DNA of 38,068 nt, from assembly GCA_937919655.1 (NCBI GenBank), contig CALFPJ010000039.1:1-38068 (forward strand). The letters are read 5' to 3'. Position numbers and translations under genes: made by a program. Below are positions 16,661 to 24,978 of the stretch, piece by piece. Below the pieces are notes generated by a model, which worked only from the letters and a program-made list of their open reading frames with translations, had not been told where the DNA came from and made no database searches. Origin of the DNA: an uncultured Gemmatimonadales bacterium (GTDB lineage: Bacteria; Gemmatimonadota; Gemmatimonadetes; Longimicrobiales; Gaopeijiaceae). How positions within the stretch are numbered: position 1 is the first letter of the stretch; each line of letters opens with the position of its first letter.

Positions 16661-17497
16661 CTACCACACGTAAACGAAGTTGACGATCGGCAGCGTGAAC
16701 ACCTCGCCGTCCCACATCGCCAGTCCGATACCCAGATCCGCACTGAGGCGGTCGCCGAAGAACCGTGGACCGAGGGTGATCAACGAACCCTCTGACGTGA
16801 AGTAGTTCTCCGTGATGAGCTTGATGGTGCGAGACACTCTGTACTCGCCACCGAGCACGACCACCGGCTCATCCAGTAGCCCATCGTCGTCGTATCCGGC
16901 ACCGACCACCAGTGTCACAGCCTTATCCGGGGTCCCTTGTGTGAGGGCCCCATAAAACGCGCCAGCCTTGAAGTCGCTGTGACCGACTTCGCCAAACATG
17001 AACGCGCCAACTGCGAGGTCAGTTCGCCCCTTGGAGTACAGCCGAAGCTTGGGCGCGAAGTAGAGAACCCGGTCGTTGTCGAAGTCCCCAAATAGCGGAG
17101 TGCCGCCGGCGATGAGGAGGTTGTCCGTCACGGCGTACGCCACGAACGGAAAGACCAGCTCATACGCCGCGATGTAGCCATGCCCCTTCTCCATGGTGCG
17201 CGCAGTGGGTGAGAAGAACAGCCGAGTCAGATTCGGGTCCTCCGGCCACACCTCGCCGTCACGGATGGCTCCCCGCGCGCGCTCGATACTGCGGATGCGG
17301 GACCTGGCGACCGTGATCTCATCGCCAGACAGGAGACGAATGTGAACCGGATCGCCGTCGGTCACATATCCGTAGAGCGTCGACCCGTCGATGAGCCGGA
17401 CCTCCTGAACGGAGTCCTGCGGTTCCTGCGAAGCCACGGGGGCGGCCCAGAACATTATAGAGAGCGCGGCAACGATCAGCGCGATTCGATTCGTCAT
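16661..17497 (-). CDS. Predicted exported beta-strand-rich protein, probably outer membrane
   Basis: A 278-residue protein of no family I recognise. It has a signal peptide (1-23, hydrophobic core, ending PVASQ). A small domain at about 30-75 ([20 protein letters not shown]) resembles the short beta-barrel that senses or anchors ligands in other exported proteins. From about 95 it alternates hydrophobic and polar residues, with many Gly and aromatic residues, and ends in FVYVW, a terminal aromatic typical of outer-membrane barrels. AGGAG lies seven bases before the ATG. recQ starts 79 bp after its stop in the same direction; a functional link is not evident. Confidence 0.6.
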   Translation of the reverse strand: MTNRIALIVAALSIMFWAAPVASQEPQDSVQEVRLIDGSTLYGYVTDGDPVHIRLLSGDEITVARSRIRSIERARGAIRDGEVWPEDPNLTRLFFSPTARTMEKGHGYIAAYELVFPFVAYAVTDNLLIAGGTPLFGDFDNDRVLYFAPKLRLYSKGRTDLAVGAFMFGEVGHSDFKAGAFYGALTQGTPDKAVTLVVGAGYDDDGLLDEPVVVLGGEYRVSRTIKLITENYFTSEGSLITLGPRFFGDRLSADLGIGLAMWDGEVFTLPIVNFVYVW

Positions 17498-17500
17498 GAT

Positions 17501-17545
17501 CCAACTCCTAGATGGAAGCTGTCCAACCTCTTGGATGGAAGCTGT
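17501..17545. repeat. Tandem duplication spanning the ribosome site of 16661-17497
   Basis: Two adjacent units, 17501-17522 and 17523-17545, share CCAAC at one end and GATGGAAGCTGT at the other. On the minus strand the copy nearest the ATG carries AGGAG, and the distal copy a weaker AAGAGG. The leader therefore holds a good and a decayed copy of the same ribosome-binding segment. Confidence 0.7.
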
Positions 17546-17612
17546 CTAGGTGGAACGAACCGTTCCCTAGGGCATGTGACGTATTCCGATTGTAACAGCC
17601 GGCGACGAACGC

Positions 17613-17861
17613 TCAGGCGTTGAAGTGATCTCCAGCTTCATCCGCTCCGTCATCCGCCTCGGCGTCAGTCGGCTCCTTCCTGCCCAAGGCAAAACCCAAC
17701 ACCATCACGCCGACCAGAAGCCCAAGCGCGACTCCAGTCATCCACCGCGCCCCGAAGAACATCCCGCCCAAGGCGATGACTCCACCAATAGCGAAGATGC
17801 GGACCTTCCATTCCAGCAGAGGGCCAGCTTGCTTGGCGCGATCAAGCCTGAACATCGGCAT
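17613..17861 (-). CDS. Small two-helix membrane protein
   Basis: An 82-residue protein with two hydrophobic helices (about 22-37 and 40-59) and an acidic Asp/Glu/Ala-rich cytoplasmic-type tail. I assign no family. The ATG at 17861 follows the hydratase stop by 13 bp; an ATG two codons later is also possible, and no clear ribosome site is seen, so it may depend on translation of the hydratase. A longer frame back to 17921 would overlap that gene. It ends the catabolic gene chain. Confidence 0.55.
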   Translation of the reverse strand: MPMFRLDRAKQAGPLLEWKVRIFAIGGVIALGGMFFGARWMTGVALGLLVGVMVLGFALGRKEPTDAEADDGADEAGDHFNA

Positions 17862-17874
17862 CAGGGACAGATCA

Positions 17875-18660
17875 CTAGGCGCTGGGCTCTTCTTTCGACT
17901 TTTCCAGAAAGCGCCGCACACCCTCGCGGCACTCCTTAGACATGCGCGCCTCGACGTTCACCTCAGCTCCCCGGCGAATCGCGGACTCGAAGTCCATGGA
18001 GTCCTGCTCGTAGAGGAGCTTCTTGGTCAGGCTAAGCGCGCTTCGAGGCTTTTGAACCAAGACCTGCATGTACTTCTTCACGTTCTCATAGAACGTGAAG
18101 GCCGGGAACACTCTTGTGACCAGACCAAGCCGCTCGGCGTCCGTGGCCGAAATTCGGTCACCGCTCACGACCAACTCGAACGCCCGCGCTTCGGGCACTC
18201 GTCGGCGCAAAATCGCCATCACCATGGCCGGGACGAAGCCCAAGTGGATCTCGGGATACCCGAACTCGGAATCGTCTCGCGCAAGCACGATGTCGCACGC
18301 AGTGGCCAGCCCGCACCCACCTGCGAGGGCCCTCCCCTTCACGATCGCGAGAATCGGAAGTGGATGATGCCGCATCTGTAGGAACAAGGCCCCAAGATGC
18401 ATGGCATCGGTGAGGTTCTCCTCAGCGCTCAGGGACGCCATCTGCTCCAACTCAGCGAGATCGGCGCCGGCACAAAAGTCCTGCCCGCGACCCGTGATCA
18501 CCACCACGCGGGCTGCATCGTCGGTGGCCGCACGTTCGAGCGATGCCTTCAAAGCCGCGATCATCGCTTGGTTGAGCGCGTTGCGCTTCTCGGGTCTGTT
18601 GAGCGTCAGCGTGACGATACCGTTGTCGACGGTATACGGCAGAACGGGGAAGCTACTCAC
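17875..18660 (-). CDS. Crotonase family, methylglutaconyl-CoA-hydratase-like (LiuC/AtuE)
   Basis: A 261-residue crotonase. The oxyanion-hole stretch CAGADLAELEQM is present. The first catalytic glutamate of classical enoyl-CoA hydratase is replaced by glycine (AGGCGLATACD), while the second is kept (GYPEIHLGF). This pattern is seen in LiuC/AtuE-type methylglutaconyl-CoA and isohexenylglutaconyl-CoA hydratases. Downstream of an MCC-type carboxyltransferase and AtuA-like genes, a role in leucine or acyclic terpenoid acyl-CoA breakdown is likely. The GTG at 18660 overlaps the previous stop (GTGA) and gives a normal length; an ATG at 18690 would overlap by 34 bp. Confidence 0.85.
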   Translation of the reverse strand: MSSFPVLPYTVDNGIVTLTLNRPEKRNALNQAMIAALKASLERAATDDAARVVVITGRGQDFCAGADLAELEQMASLSAEENLTDAMHLGALFLQMRHHPLPILAIVKGRALAGGCGLATACDIVLARDDSEFGYPEIHLGFVPAMVMAILRRRVPEARAFELVVSGDRISATDAERLGLVTRVFPAFTFYENVKKYMQVLVQKPRSALSLTKKLLYEQDSMDFESAIRRGAEVNVEARMSKECREGVRRFLEKSKEEPSA

Positions 18661-19052
18661 CCGCTGACCCCATATTGCTCTGGGGACCACCCCTCTGGAA
18701 CCCTACCCCGCCCGCGACACGCGGCCGCGACGTCGTCCGGAACCTCGATTTCCATCCGCAGCAGACCCGTGCTGAAGACCTTTCCTTGCGCATCGTTCAT
18801 GAGCGACATGGTCCCGCCACCGCCGAGCGCGCCATGCAGGAGAAAGTTGAGCGCGCCAAGATTGGGAAGTTCAAAGCGTTCGACTGCTCCCTGAACCATG
18901 ACGCCAAAGTGGGCCTTTACCCGTTCGGAGGTGAGCCGCTCGCGCAGGAGGTCATAGTCCTCTGGGCGATAGGCGATCACGCCCACATTGGCGGTATCTC
19001 CCTTGTCGCCCGAGCGCGCATGGGCGAGGTGCACGAGCTGGATCGTAGTCAT
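18657..19052 (-). CDS. AtuA-like C-terminal domain protein
   Basis: A 131-residue protein matching the C-terminal domain of AtuA-type proteins: HLAHARSGDKGDTANVGVI near the start, then ELPNLGALNFLLHGALGGGG and LLRMEI. In Pseudomonas AtuA, from acyclic terpene utilisation, this domain is joined to the larger N-terminal part. Here it is a separate gene whose ATG shares one base with the stop of the N-terminal gene (TGATG). The two products probably form one complex. The biochemical activity of AtuA is not established. Confidence 0.85.
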   Translation of the reverse strand: MTTIQLVHLAHARSGDKGDTANVGVIAYRPEDYDLLRERLTSERVKAHFGVMVQGAVERFELPNLGALNFLLHGALGGGGTMSLMNDAQGKVFSTGLLRMEIEVPDDVAAACRGRGRVPEGWSPEQYGVSG

Positions 19053-20434
19053 CAGACCTCCCTCACGTCCACGACGAGATGAGACTCGACGGCCTCTCTG
19101 CGGATGAGCGCCGGCCAGTAGGCCATAATTTCCTGCACTCGAGGGCGTCCACCGGCGAAACCCGTTACCGACGGCGGTCCCGTGAGCACGAGTGGGGCGA
19201 TCTCCCGAGTGAAGCGGTCCACGGCCGCTCGATCGGCACCCCGCACGCCCACCCTGAGCTGCACTTCCGGCACATCTGCAGGGGGTGGGCCCACGAGGGC
19301 ACCATGTGTGGAATCCCAGCCGACCAATTCGGTCCGTATTTCGTCGAAGACGAGACCGAGACGGTCAAGACGTTCCCGCAAGATCCGGTCTGCAGCGAGC
19401 GCCTTTGCACCCGCATCAGGCCACGAATAAGTCAGGGTTCCGGTGGCCTTCCAGCCGCCAGCATAAGCGATCGACACCTTCAAGAAGTCGGTCCTGGCTC
19501 TGCCCTTCACACCGTGCACGCGGACTCGATCGTTACCAAGGTCGTCGAGGTGGATGCTGGTGAAGTCAGCGATCACGTCGGGCGTGATGTACGTAGAAGG
19601 GTCGCCCATTTCGTAAACAATCTGTTCGCTGACTGAGGCTCTCGTGACCCGCCCCCCCGAGCCGAGGTGCTTCGTGACCACGAACGATCCATCGGCCGAT
19701 ACTTCCACGATAGGAAAGCCGACGCTGCCCATGCCCTCAATGTTCCACCAATCGATGAGACAATTGCCGCCCGTACACTGGGCACCGCATTCGTTGATAT
19801 GCCCGGCCACGACACCTGCGGCGACGCGGTCGTGATCGTCTGCGGCCCAGCCGAACTCGTGGATGAGTGGGCCGTAGGTGAGCGCTGTGTCCGTGCTACG
19901 CCCTGTCACGACTACGTCGGCACCCAGCTCTAGCGCCCGGACAATGGGCTCCGCGCCGATGTAGGCGTTGGCGCTCTGCACTTGGTCGCGAATCTCCACG
20001 AGGGGCATGCCTGTCTCCATATGCGCCAACTCATGCCCATCTGCGAGAAGTCCGTCGAGGCGGTCCATGAGGTCGTCGCCGGTCACCAAGCCCACCTTGG
20101 CACGACCCGAGACGCCCGCGGCACGCCCTGCCTCAACCAACGCCTCTGCGCACCCGACCGGGTTCACGCCCCCCGCATTCGTGACAACGCGCACACCGCA
20201 CTCGATACAGGCCGGGAAGATGCGCTCCATGAGCGGCACGAAGTCCCGTGCGAAGCCGGCACCCGGGTCTCGTGCCCGCTGCTTCTGCAGAATCGACATG
20301 GTGACTTCGGCCAAGTAATCGAGCATGAGATAGTCGATCGGGCCGCCCTGAACCTGGCGGACAGGAGCCTCGAGATCGTCACCCCAGAATCCCTGGCCAC
20401 TCGCGACTTTCACCACATCTTTACGGTCGCTCAA
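19052..20434 (-). CDS. AtuA-like (DUF1446) N-terminal protein
   Basis: A 460-residue protein of the AtuA/DUF1446 family. Family-type stretches include VVTNAGGVNPVGCAEAL, LGADVVVTGRSTDTALTYGP and HINECGAQCTGGN; the conserved Cys and His may form a ligand or metal site, which is inferred. AtuA is needed for citronellol/geraniol use in Pseudomonas, and relatives occur next to acyl-CoA carboxylases in many bacteria, but its reaction is unknown. The start is TTG at 20434, overlapping the carboxyltransferase stop (TTGA), with a GGGGG run just upstream. It is followed by its own C-terminal partner. Confidence 0.85.
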   Translation of the reverse strand: MSDRKDVVKVASGQGFWGDDLEAPVRQVQGGPIDYLMLDYLAEVTMSILQKQRARDPGAGFARDFVPLMERIFPACIECGVRVVTNAGGVNPVGCAEALVEAGRAAGVSGRAKVGLVTGDDLMDRLDGLLADGHELAHMETGMPLVEIRDQVQSANAYIGAEPIVRALELGADVVVTGRSTDTALTYGPLIHEFGWAADDHDRVAAGVVAGHINECGAQCTGGNCLIDWWNIEGMGSVGFPIVEVSADGSFVVTKHLGSGGRVTRASVSEQIVYEMGDPSTYITPDVIADFTSIHLDDLGNDRVRVHGVKGRARTDFLKVSIAYAGGWKATGTLTYSWPDAGAKALAADRILRERLDRLGLVFDEIRTELVGWDSTHGALVGPPPADVPEVQLRVGVRGADRAAVDRFTREIAPLVLTGPPSVTGFAGGRPRVQEIMAYWPALIRREAVESHLVVDVREV

Positions 20435-22059
20435 AGAACCCCCTGAGGAATCTGAAAGGCCCCGATGTGGGGCCCCGGGTTATGGAGTGCGGCCTTGAAC
20501 AACAGTCCTAGCGCTGAGCGGATCTCCTCAGGAAGGACGATCTCATCGACAAAACCCCGCGCGGCCGCGAAGCGGGCATCGAGTTGGCGATCGTATTCGG
20601 ATCGGACCTCGTCCATCTTCGTCGTCAGGTCCTCGTCGGGGACCTTGCCCTCCTTCTTTAGCCGCTCGATCTGAGAACCAAACAGGGCCATGACCGCACT
20701 GGCTCCCTCCATGACCCCCATGCGACCCGTCGGCAGGGAGATGATGAAGTCGGGGTCGAAGCCCTGACCCGCCATCGCGTAGTACCCCGCGCCTGAGGCG
20801 TGATTCAGCGTCAGAACGATCTTGGGGACGGTCGCGGTGGCCATCGCTTCAACAAACTCGGCACCCGCACGGATGATCCCTGAGTGCTCTGCTTCTGTCC
20901 CCACCATGAAGCCGGAAACATCCTGTACAAACAGAAGCGGCGTCTCGTGTCGGTTCATCGTCTCAATGAAGTACGCGACCTTGCGAGCGCTTTCCGCGTA
21001 TACAATGCCCCCAAACCGCGGTTTGCCCGTGTCGGGTGACTTGAACATCCCACGCGCGTTCGCGATGACGCCCACGGGACGACCATCAATGAAGCCGGTC
21101 CCGCAGATCATCTCCGGAGCGTGCCCCGGCTGGAATTCGTCCAACGTGTCACCGTCGAGGATGCACTCCAGCACCAACTTCATGTCGTAGGGCTGTCTGT
21201 GGTCGTCCGGCATCAGGTCGTACAGCTCGTACGCGAGGCGCTTAGGAGGCGTCGCGACTCGGTCGGTCGGTCGGTCGGCCGCAGGCAGCTCCGTCACAAG
21301 TTGTCGGATCTTGGCGATGCACGCCTGATCGTTGGGTACCATGTAGTGCGCCACGGCGCTGACTTCGGTATGGACGCGCGCGCCACCTAATTCCTCGGAC
21401 CCGACGATCTGACCTGTCGCACCTTTCACGAGGTTGGGCCCGCCCAGGCCCATGAACGATGTACCCTCGACCATCAAGATCACATCGGACAACGCCGGCA
21501 GATACGCGCCGCCTGCAATGCAGGGACCCATTACCGCCGCGATCTGTGGAATACGGAGGTACCGGCGCATGATGGAGTTGTAGTAAAAAATCCGAGCCGC
21601 TCCATACTGCCCCGGGAACACACCGCCCTGATACGGGAGGTTCACGCCTGCAGAGTCCACGAGATAGAGGATCGGGATTCGGCAGCGCATGGCTACTTCT
21701 TGCGCCCGCAGAATCTTCGTGATCGTCTCGGGCCACCACGAGCCAGCTTTCACCGTGGCATCGTTCGCGACGACGACCACCTCGCGACCTGCGACACGTC
21801 CAACTCCGGTGACGACGCCCGCACTGGGGGCCTGACCATCGTACAGGTCATAGGCCATCAGCAGCCCAAGCTCGACCCAGGGGGCACCTTCGTCGGTAAG
21901 GAGCTCGACGCGCTCCCGGGCGGTCAGCTTTCCTTGGGTGTGCTGGCGCGCGATCCGCTCAGCCCCACCTCCGTCGTAAAGGCGGTCCCGAAGCGTCCGG
22001 AGTTCGACGGCAAGCTCGGCCATCCTTCCGGTCGGCCTGGAGGCAGCGGACTCGGTCAT
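20431..22059 (-). CDS. Acyl-CoA carboxylase carboxyltransferase (beta) subunit, MCC-like
   Basis: A 542-residue carboxyltransferase that moves CO2 from biotin to an acyl-CoA. N-terminal GKLTARERVELL, SAGVNLP, MGPCIAGGAYLPALSD and GLGGPNLVKGATG follow methylcrotonyl-CoA carboxylase beta more than propionyl-CoA carboxylase, which has GGAR and GGAVYSPA there. The C-terminal half has GTEAEHSGIIRAGAEF and MEGASAVMALFG. The ATG at 22059 gives the usual length. No biotin carboxylase/biotin carrier gene is in the window, so the alpha subunit must be elsewhere. The hydratase downstream fits the leucine/terpenoid route (methylcrotonyl- or geranyl-CoA type). A (TCGG)5 tract lies within the gene. Confidence 0.9.
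   Translation of the reverse strand: MTESAASRPTGRMAELAVELRTLRDRLYDGGGAERIARQHTQGKLTARERVELLTDEGAPWVELGLLMAYDLYDGQAPSAGVVTGVGRVAGREVVVVANDATVKAGSWWPETITKILRAQEVAMRCRIPILYLVDSAGVNLPYQGGVFPGQYGAARIFYYNSIMRRYLRIPQIAAVMGPCIAGGAYLPALSDVILMVEGTSFMGLGGPNLVKGATGQIVGSEELGGARVHTEVSAVAHYMVPNDQACIAKIRQLVTELPAADRPTDRVATPPKRLAYELYDLMPDDHRQPYDMKLVLECILDGDTLDEFQPGHAPEMICGTGFIDGRPVGVIANARGMFKSPDTGKPRFGGIVYAESARKVAYFIETMNRHETPLLFVQDVSGFMVGTEAEHSGIIRAGAEFVEAMATATVPKIVLTLNHASGAGYYAMAGQGFDPDFIISLPTGRMGVMEGASAVMALFGSQIERLKKEGKVPDEDLTTKMDEVRSEYDRQLDARFAAARGFVDEIVLPEEIRSALGLLFKAALHNPGPHIGAFQIPQGVL
21259..21278. repeat. (TCGG)5 tetranucleotide tract inside the carboxyltransferase gene
   Basis: Five exact copies of TCGG (CCGA on the coding strand) encode the loop around ADRPTDRVA of the carboxyltransferase. 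A change of one unit would shift the frame near the middle of the protein. Confidence 0.9.
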
Positions 22060-22078
22060 CGCGCGGCACCGCTGTGCG

Positions 22079-22495
22079 TCAAACCGCTTCCTGGCCTGCG
22101 AACCACTCACGGATGTAGTCGATCGCGGCAGAGGTGGGGGTTCCTGGTCCGAAAAGCCGCCCAACGCCACTGGCCTCAAGCTCGGCGATATCGTCTTCCG
22201 GGATAATCCCGCCACCCGTGAGGAGAACGTGACCTGATCCCGCTTCGTTGAGGAGCTCTTTGACTCTGGGAAACAGTGTCAAGTGGGCACCGGAGAGGAT
22301 CGACATCGCAACAACATCCACGTCCTCTTGCACCGAAGCACTCACGATCATCTCGGGCGTCTGGTGCAATCCCGTGTAAATGACCTCGAAACCTGCGTCG
22401 CGAAACGAACTCGCGATGACCTTCGCGCCGCGATCGTGTCCATCGAGTCCGGGCTTGGCGACAAGCACTCGAATCTTTCGCTCAGAGTCGGGCAT
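22079..22495 (-). CDS. Cobalamin-binding small subunit of acyl-CoA mutase (IcmB-like)
   Basis: A 138-residue B12-binding domain protein. D18-G-H20-D-R-G is the DxHxxG motif whose His coordinates cobalt. MSILSGAHLTLFPRV and TGGGIIPEDD are the other cofactor-pocket segments. It pairs with the large subunit at 23185-24906 to form a two-gene mutase, as in isobutyryl-CoA mutase and archaeal-type methylmalonyl-CoA mutase. The second of two adjacent ATGs (22495) is chosen for spacing from GGGG upstream. The carboxyltransferase follows after 19 bp. A kinase remnant separates it from its partner gene; 22496-22654 shows nothing else. Confidence 0.92.
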   Translation of the reverse strand: MPDSERKIRVLVAKPGLDGHDRGAKVIASSFRDAGFEVIYTGLHQTPEMIVSASVQEDVDVVAMSILSGAHLTLFPRVKELLNEAGSGHVLLTGGGIIPEDDIAELEASGVGRLFGPGTPTSAAIDYIREWFAGQEAV

Positions 22496-22654
22496 CATCC
22501 ATCCCCACGTGGTGACCGGTTGGGTGCTTCTAGAAGCCCAAAATGTACCGGATCGTCCCACGCGCCGGGAGGCAGGCATCGCGCCGGAGGGCGGTCGACC
22601 GACGCCATCGTCAGCGTCCCGCGTGCGTCGACGGAGTCCAGAGCGAGCGGCCCC

Positions 22655-23152
22655 TCATACGTCACCGCTGACCGGCCAATCAACGCGAACGGAGGTGCCC
22701 CGACCCACGTGGCTCTCCAGATGCACCGAACCATCGTTTTGAGAAACCACCCCATGCACGACCGCGAGCCCGAGTCCTGTACGATCGCCGAACGGCGCGG
22801 AGGTGAAGAAGGGTTCGAAGGCGCGACGCAGAGTCATCGCATCCATACCCTCACCGGCGTCCTCTACCCGCAATTCGACAACGCCATCATGGATAGAGGC
22901 GGTGCAGAACGCCCCGATGGCCAGCGCCGCCGCCTTCTCGGGGCGATCGCGGGCTGCCAGCCAGCACGCGACCCCACACAGAAGAACGGTCGTCCCCTGC
23001 ATGATGACATTGAACCGATTGAAGCCGCGAAGGAATACGTCGATGACGGTGACGAGGAAATAGCCCGTGCCGGCCGCGAGTACTCCATTCTTCACCCAAC
23101 GTTGGTACGCAGCATGGTGCGTCTGTCCGAGCGCACGAATCGCGAACGGCAA
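22655..23152 (-). pseudogene. Internally deleted sensor histidine kinase remnant
   Basis: The 165-codon frame starts with two membrane helices (about 22-41 and 50-66), typical of a sensor N-terminus, and then jumps directly into the second half of a HATPase domain. The G1 box VEDAGEGM, FEPFFTS and G2 box TGLGLAVVHG are present, ending in RVDWPVS. The His-containing dimerisation domain and the N box are absent, so it cannot autophosphorylate in the normal way. The frame is open across the junction near residue 87, which suggests an in-frame internal deletion. The start is uncertain (TTG at 23152 or a later GTG). It sits between the two mutase subunit genes. It could instead be a small surviving regulatory protein. 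Confidence 0.7.
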
Positions 23153-23184
23153 GCCGTCGCGGGCAAGCGCCGTGACAGGACTAC

Positions 23185-24906
23185 TCAGAAGAAGACCGGC
23201 TCCCTGTAGGACCCGAATACATCTTCCATCGCATGTCGGATCTCGTACAACGTGCAGTAATTTCGGGCACAGTCGAGGATGTAGGGGACGACGTTCTCGG
23301 AGGTGTCGCTCGCCTCGCGCAGCGCGCTCAACGTGCGCTCGACCGCAGCGCTGTCGCGGCGCACCCGAAGCGCCGCCATGAGCTCGACCTGGCGCGGTTC
23401 GACAGTGCGGTCGATGCGTAACGTGTCGATCTCCGCGTCACCCGACCCTTCCGTGAACTGGTTCACGCCAACGACGACCTGCTCGCCCGATTCGATCTCC
23501 CGTTGCTGGCGCATAGCCGAAGCAGCGATCTCCTTTTGGAACCAACCCTCTTCGATGCCTGGCACCACGCCACCGAGGCGGTCGATCTCCTGAAAAAGGG
23601 ACAGCGCCTCCTCCTCCAGCTCGTCGGTGAGCTTCTCGACAAAATAAGAGCCAGCCAGTGGATCGATGGTATCTGGCACGCCGGACTCGAAAGCCAAGAT
23701 CTGCTGCGTTCGCAGCGCGATCCTGACCGCCTTTTCCGTAGGCAGGGACAGTGTCTCGTCCATAGAGTTCGTATGAAGGGACTGGGTCCCCCCGAGTACA
23801 GCGGCCATGGCCTGGTAGGCCACGCGCACAATGTTGTTTTCGGGCTGCTGCGCAGTCAGGCTGACTCCGGCCGTTTGGGCATGCGTCCGCAGTCTCCACG
23901 AGTCTGGATTCTTCGCCCCGTAACGTTCGCGCATGCCGCGGGCCCAGATACGACGGGCGGCCCGGAACTTCGCGATCTCCTCAAAGAAGTCGTTGTGGAC
24001 ATCGAAGAAGAAGGACAGCCTAGGCGCGAACGAGTCCACGTCGAGTCCCCGTGCAACCGCGCGCTCCACGTATTCGAAGCCGTTGCGCAGCGTGAACGCC
24101 AACTCCTGCCCGGCGGTCGCTCCGGCTTCACGAATGTGATAGCCGGAAATCGAAATCGGATTGTACTTGGGTGCGTGCTCGCTGCACCACTCGAACATGT
24201 CCACAATCAAACGGAGCGCCGGCTCCGGCGGAAAGACCCACGCATGCTGGGCCTGGTATTCCTTGAGGATGTCATTCTGGACCGTTCCGCGAAGGACATC
24301 TGCGGAAATACCTTGCTTCTCCGCTGCCGCGACGTACATACAAAATAGAATGATCGCCGGCCCGTTGATCGTCATCGACACAGATACCTCGTCGAGCGGA
24401 ATTCCGTCGAACAGGCGTTCCATGTCCTCCAAAGACGAGATGGCTACCCCGCAGACACCCACCTCACCAAGCGAGCGGGGATGATCTGAGTCGTACCCCA
24501 TGAGCGTCGGAAAATCGAAGGCGACCGAGAGACCTGTCTGTCCATGCGCCAGCAGATATTTGTAGCGTTCGTTGGTTTCCTCTGCGGTCGCGAAGCCCGC
24601 GAATTGTCGCATGGTCCACAGGCGGGTCCGGTACATCGTGGAGTAAGGGCCACGGGTGAAGGGAAACTCCCCTGGGAAACCAAGTGTCTCTTCATAGTCG
24701 GCCCCCTCGCGATCGAGCGGCGTGTACAGAGGCCGCACTTCCCTGCCTGAGAGGGTGGTGACAACACCGTCGCGTTTCGGGGTCGCGTCGTAGGACTCCT
24801 CCCAGTCGGCTAGCCGGGCCTTGAGCGCAGAAATCTCGCCCTCTTGGGCGCGGAGAATATCGGCGAATTCTGCGGGATTCAGCGCTTCTTCTTCAATCGT
24901 CGACAT
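23185..24906 (-). CDS. Coenzyme B12-dependent acyl-CoA mutase large subunit, isobutyryl-CoA-mutase-like
   Basis: A 573-residue TIM-barrel mutase without a B12 domain. It resembles Icm[36 protein letters not shown] and [11 protein letters not shown]. In methylmalonyl-CoA mutase (P. shermanii numbering) Tyr89 and Arg207 hold the substrate carboxylate. Here, at a constant offset of 13, the residues are Phe102 and Gln220, the pair reported for isobutyryl-CoA mutase. The likely reaction is isobutyryl-CoA to n-butyryl-CoA; database labels would probably say methylmalonyl-CoA mutase. His257 is at the catalytic His244 position. GAGGAG lies four bases before the ATG. MeaB lies 72 bp upstream, and the B12 subunit lies downstream beyond the kinase remnant. 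Confidence 0.9.
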   Translation of the reverse strand: MSTIEEEALNPAEFADILRAQEGEISALKARLADWEESYDATPKRDGVVTTLSGREVRPLYTPLDREGADYEETLGFPGEFPFTRGPYSTMYRTRLWTMRQFAGFATAEETNERYKYLLAHGQTGLSVAFDFPTLMGYDSDHPRSLGEVGVCGVAISSLEDMERLFDGIPLDEVSVSMTINGPAIILFCMYVAAAEKQGISADVLRGTVQNDILKEYQAQHAWVFPPEPALRLIVDMFEWCSEHAPKYNPISISGYHIREAGATAGQELAFTLRNGFEYVERAVARGLDVDSFAPRLSFFFDVHNDFFEEIAKFRAARRIWARGMRERYGAKNPDSWRLRTHAQTAGVSLTAQQPENNIVRVAYQAMAAVLGGTQSLHTNSMDETLSLPTEKAVRIALRTQQILAFESGVPDTIDPLAGSYFVEKLTDELEEEALSLFQEIDRLGGVVPGIEEGWFQKEIAASAMRQQREIESGEQVVVGVNQFTEGSGDAEIDTLRIDRTVEPRQVELMAALRVRRDSAAVERTLSALREASDTSENVVPYILDCARNYCTLYEIRHAMEDVFGSYREPVFF

Positions 24907-24978
24907 ACAACTCCTCTAGGCTACCTATCTGGGGCGGCACAGCCGCACCCGAAAGATGACGGGGGCCAGGAGAGGGGG

